Assembly (NCBI GenBank): GCA_000231825.2
Contig: JH720304.1
Coordinates: forward strand, 410,724 to 474,723
Direction: 5' to 3'
Length of the DNA: 64,000 bases
From: Tetrahymena elliotti 4EA
Taxonomy: Eukaryota > Ciliophora > Oligohymenophorea > Hymenostomatida > Tetrahymenidae
Shown in pieces: positions 62,534 through 64,000 of this stretch. The notes under the pieces are model-generated. The model made no database searches. It was not told where the DNA came from and saw nothing but the letters and a program-made list of their open reading frames with translations. A program made the position numbers and the translations under genes. The stretch's first letter is position 1, and each line of letters starts with the position of its first letter.

Positions 62534-62989
62534 TCAATTAATTAATTTAATTTTTTTTAATTCTCTACAGAATTCACATTAAAAAACAATTTTTGTTCCT
62601 AATTTTTTGCAGAAGCACTTTAATTCTAGTTATTTATCTTTGAATTCCTTTTTCAATTTTTCAAACCTTTCCTCCTCCATTTTTTTTTGCAGGATTTCTT
62701 ATTCGGCCTGAGAAATAATTTGGAAATAAATACTTTTTTTAGATATTAATGAAATTACTTAGAATATTTTCTTTTTCATTTGTGTCCTTTCTTCTTCTAT
62801 ATATTTTTCTTCATCTAAAGATTAGTTTCGATTATCTAAAATGTCGATTTATTCTTCATCCTCAGAAATAGCTCTGTTTACTATATCTTCAATATCCTCA
62901 TATATATTTCCAACTTTTTTTCGATTAGTTAGTGCTTAAATTCTATCTAAGTTTTCCTTTTTATTAGCAACAAAATAAATATTAGCCAT
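62534..62989 (-). CDS. Small acidic coiled-coil protein with terminal Cys motif
   Basis: Unrecognised. Two exons, 62989-62759 and 62707-62534, joined by a 51-nt GTAATT...CTCAG intron in phase 0, give 134 residues. The N-terminal half is acidic (SEDEEQIDILDN, SLDEEKYIEEERTQM). A Lys/Glu helix (EILQKKMEEERFEKLKKEF) leads to a C-terminal Cys pair arrangement LKCFCKKLGTKIVFQCEFC, which could bind zinc (CxC...CxxC). Too short for a family assignment. Start is the first ATG of the open frame. Confidence 0.5.
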
Positions 62990-64000
62990 ATTCTTTATTC
63001 ATCATTGAAAAAGTAATCAATAATTCTACTTTCGATGAACTCTTTTTTAAGAATGTATGTCCATCAATTTATATGATCTTTTTTTCTTTAGCTTAAGATT
63101 AGTTTAATAAGAATGATTAAAACTTATTTTAAATATTTTATTATATTTTATTTTTAGGTATCCTCTTGTTTAATTCAGTAATATCATTAAAGTCCATTTA
63201 CAATTTAACAAAATCAATCTCTCAAAAACTTAATCCTGTTCCTAAAATTGTTAATAAATATTCGTTATCAAAATGCATTCAATTAATAAAAAAATGTATA
63301 ATTTATGGATATACATAAAACAATATTTAAGATGAGTTTTTTTAATAATTAACATAATTATTTGTAATAAATAAAAAATTAAAATATTTAATTACATTTA
63401 TTTCTAATATCAAAATAAATAATAAACAAATTTATTTTAAAATATTATTAATTATACATTAAAATTAATTTTAATTTTTTATCCTATTTTTAAATCATCA
63501 ATAAAATAAAATTTTTTTCATCTTTATCTTTAATTGAATTAATAAGCTTTAATGTAAAAAATACCATTAAAATGAAAATATAAATCATGAAGTAATTTTA
63601 TTAGATTTGTTTTTATTTATCAGGAAAGTGCAAAAACAGTAGAACTTTATTTAAATAAAAAAAGAATTCTGTTTTATGCATGGCCATTCATTTTAATTAA
63701 AAATGTAAAATATTTGAAAAGTGACTCAAAAATGATGAGGTAATTAATTGATAAAGGAAGAATTTTTTAATTATAAATATTACCACTAAATTGATTGCTA
63801 CAATTCTTTATTTGAATTGATTTATGCATAAATATAATTAATTAATTTACCACAAAAAAATTGATTATGATCAAAACTTGTTACTCTCAATTTTATTTAT
63901 TTACTGAATTACTAATTTTTTTTATCATTTTTAAAAATGATTTATTTTATGTAATAGATAATGGTTATTTATCTAAAAATTAATTTTTTTACATTAAAGT
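62990..64000. other. Right-end region, no gene seen
   Basis: 1 kb of AT-rich sequence to the window edge. No coding frame of convincing composition on either strand. Confidence 0.45.

Noticed and set aside
1..64000. tRNA, rRNA, CRISPR or prokaryotic operon features
   Set aside because: No tRNA box pattern, rRNA stretch, repeat-spacer array or Shine-Dalgarno organisation recognised; the window is eukaryotic.

Overview
The window reads as macronuclear-type DNA of an oligohymenophorean ciliate, most like Tetrahymena or a close relative. It is extremely AT-rich. Conserved proteins stay in frame only if TAA and TAG are read as glutamine and TGA is the sole stop. Introns are GTA...(T/A)AG, mostly about 50-700 nt, which fits Tetrahymena better than Paramecium. 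A standard-code reading cuts the real genes into meaningless pieces, so all gene models here were rebuilt by hand with TGA as the only stop. For most spliced models the summed exon lengths are an exact multiple of three.

Layout. 0.2-3.1 kb: alveolin-repeat cortical protein, one repeat per exon. 3.6-4.5 kb: decayed Tc1/mariner transposase. 6.9-9.3 kb (minus): fidgetin-like AAA ATPase. 10.1-10.9 kb (minus): small four-helix membrane protein. 11.8-14.3 and 15.1-17.0 kb: two B-box-like zinc-finger/coiled-coil proteins. 17.9-20.8 kb: calpain-like protease with a Gln/Asn-rich tail. 23.8-32.8 kb: a 2,822-residue fusion of a leishmanolysin (M8) protease, about 25 CxxC-rich repeats and a multipass membrane domain. 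33.6-38.3 kb: two-TM, TPR-containing receptor-like protein. 38.9-40.1 kb: dynamitin (dynactin p50). 40.8-42.6 kb (minus): RING/TRAF zinc-finger protein. 43.7-44.2 kb: prefoldin subunit 6. 45.3-46.7 kb: SERINC. 47.4-48.9 kb (minus): tandem Nudix protein. 49.5-50.6 kb (minus): unknown protein. 52.6-54.1 kb: metallo-beta-lactamase/double-rhodanese protein with several expected active-site residues replaced. 55.1-56.3 kb: SAXO-like microtubule protein. 57.5-60.7 kb (minus): coiled-coil protein. 61.6-61.9 and 62.5-63.0 kb (minus): two small genes, the first doubtful.

The genes are not an operon; each is a separate eukaryotic unit. Several serve the ciliate cytoskeleton: alveolin (epiplasm), dynamitin (dynein adaptor), SAXO-like (axonemal microtubules), fidgetin-like (AAA ATPase family) and prefoldin (tubulin/actin folding). 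The strongest candidates for new biology are the protease/CxxC-repeat/membrane fusion, the membrane-anchored MBL-rhodanese with lost catalytic residues, the calpain with Asp at the catalytic Asn position, and the exon-per-repeat alveolin gene. No tRNA, rRNA, CRISPR, telomere repeat array or chromosome-breakage motif was recognised.
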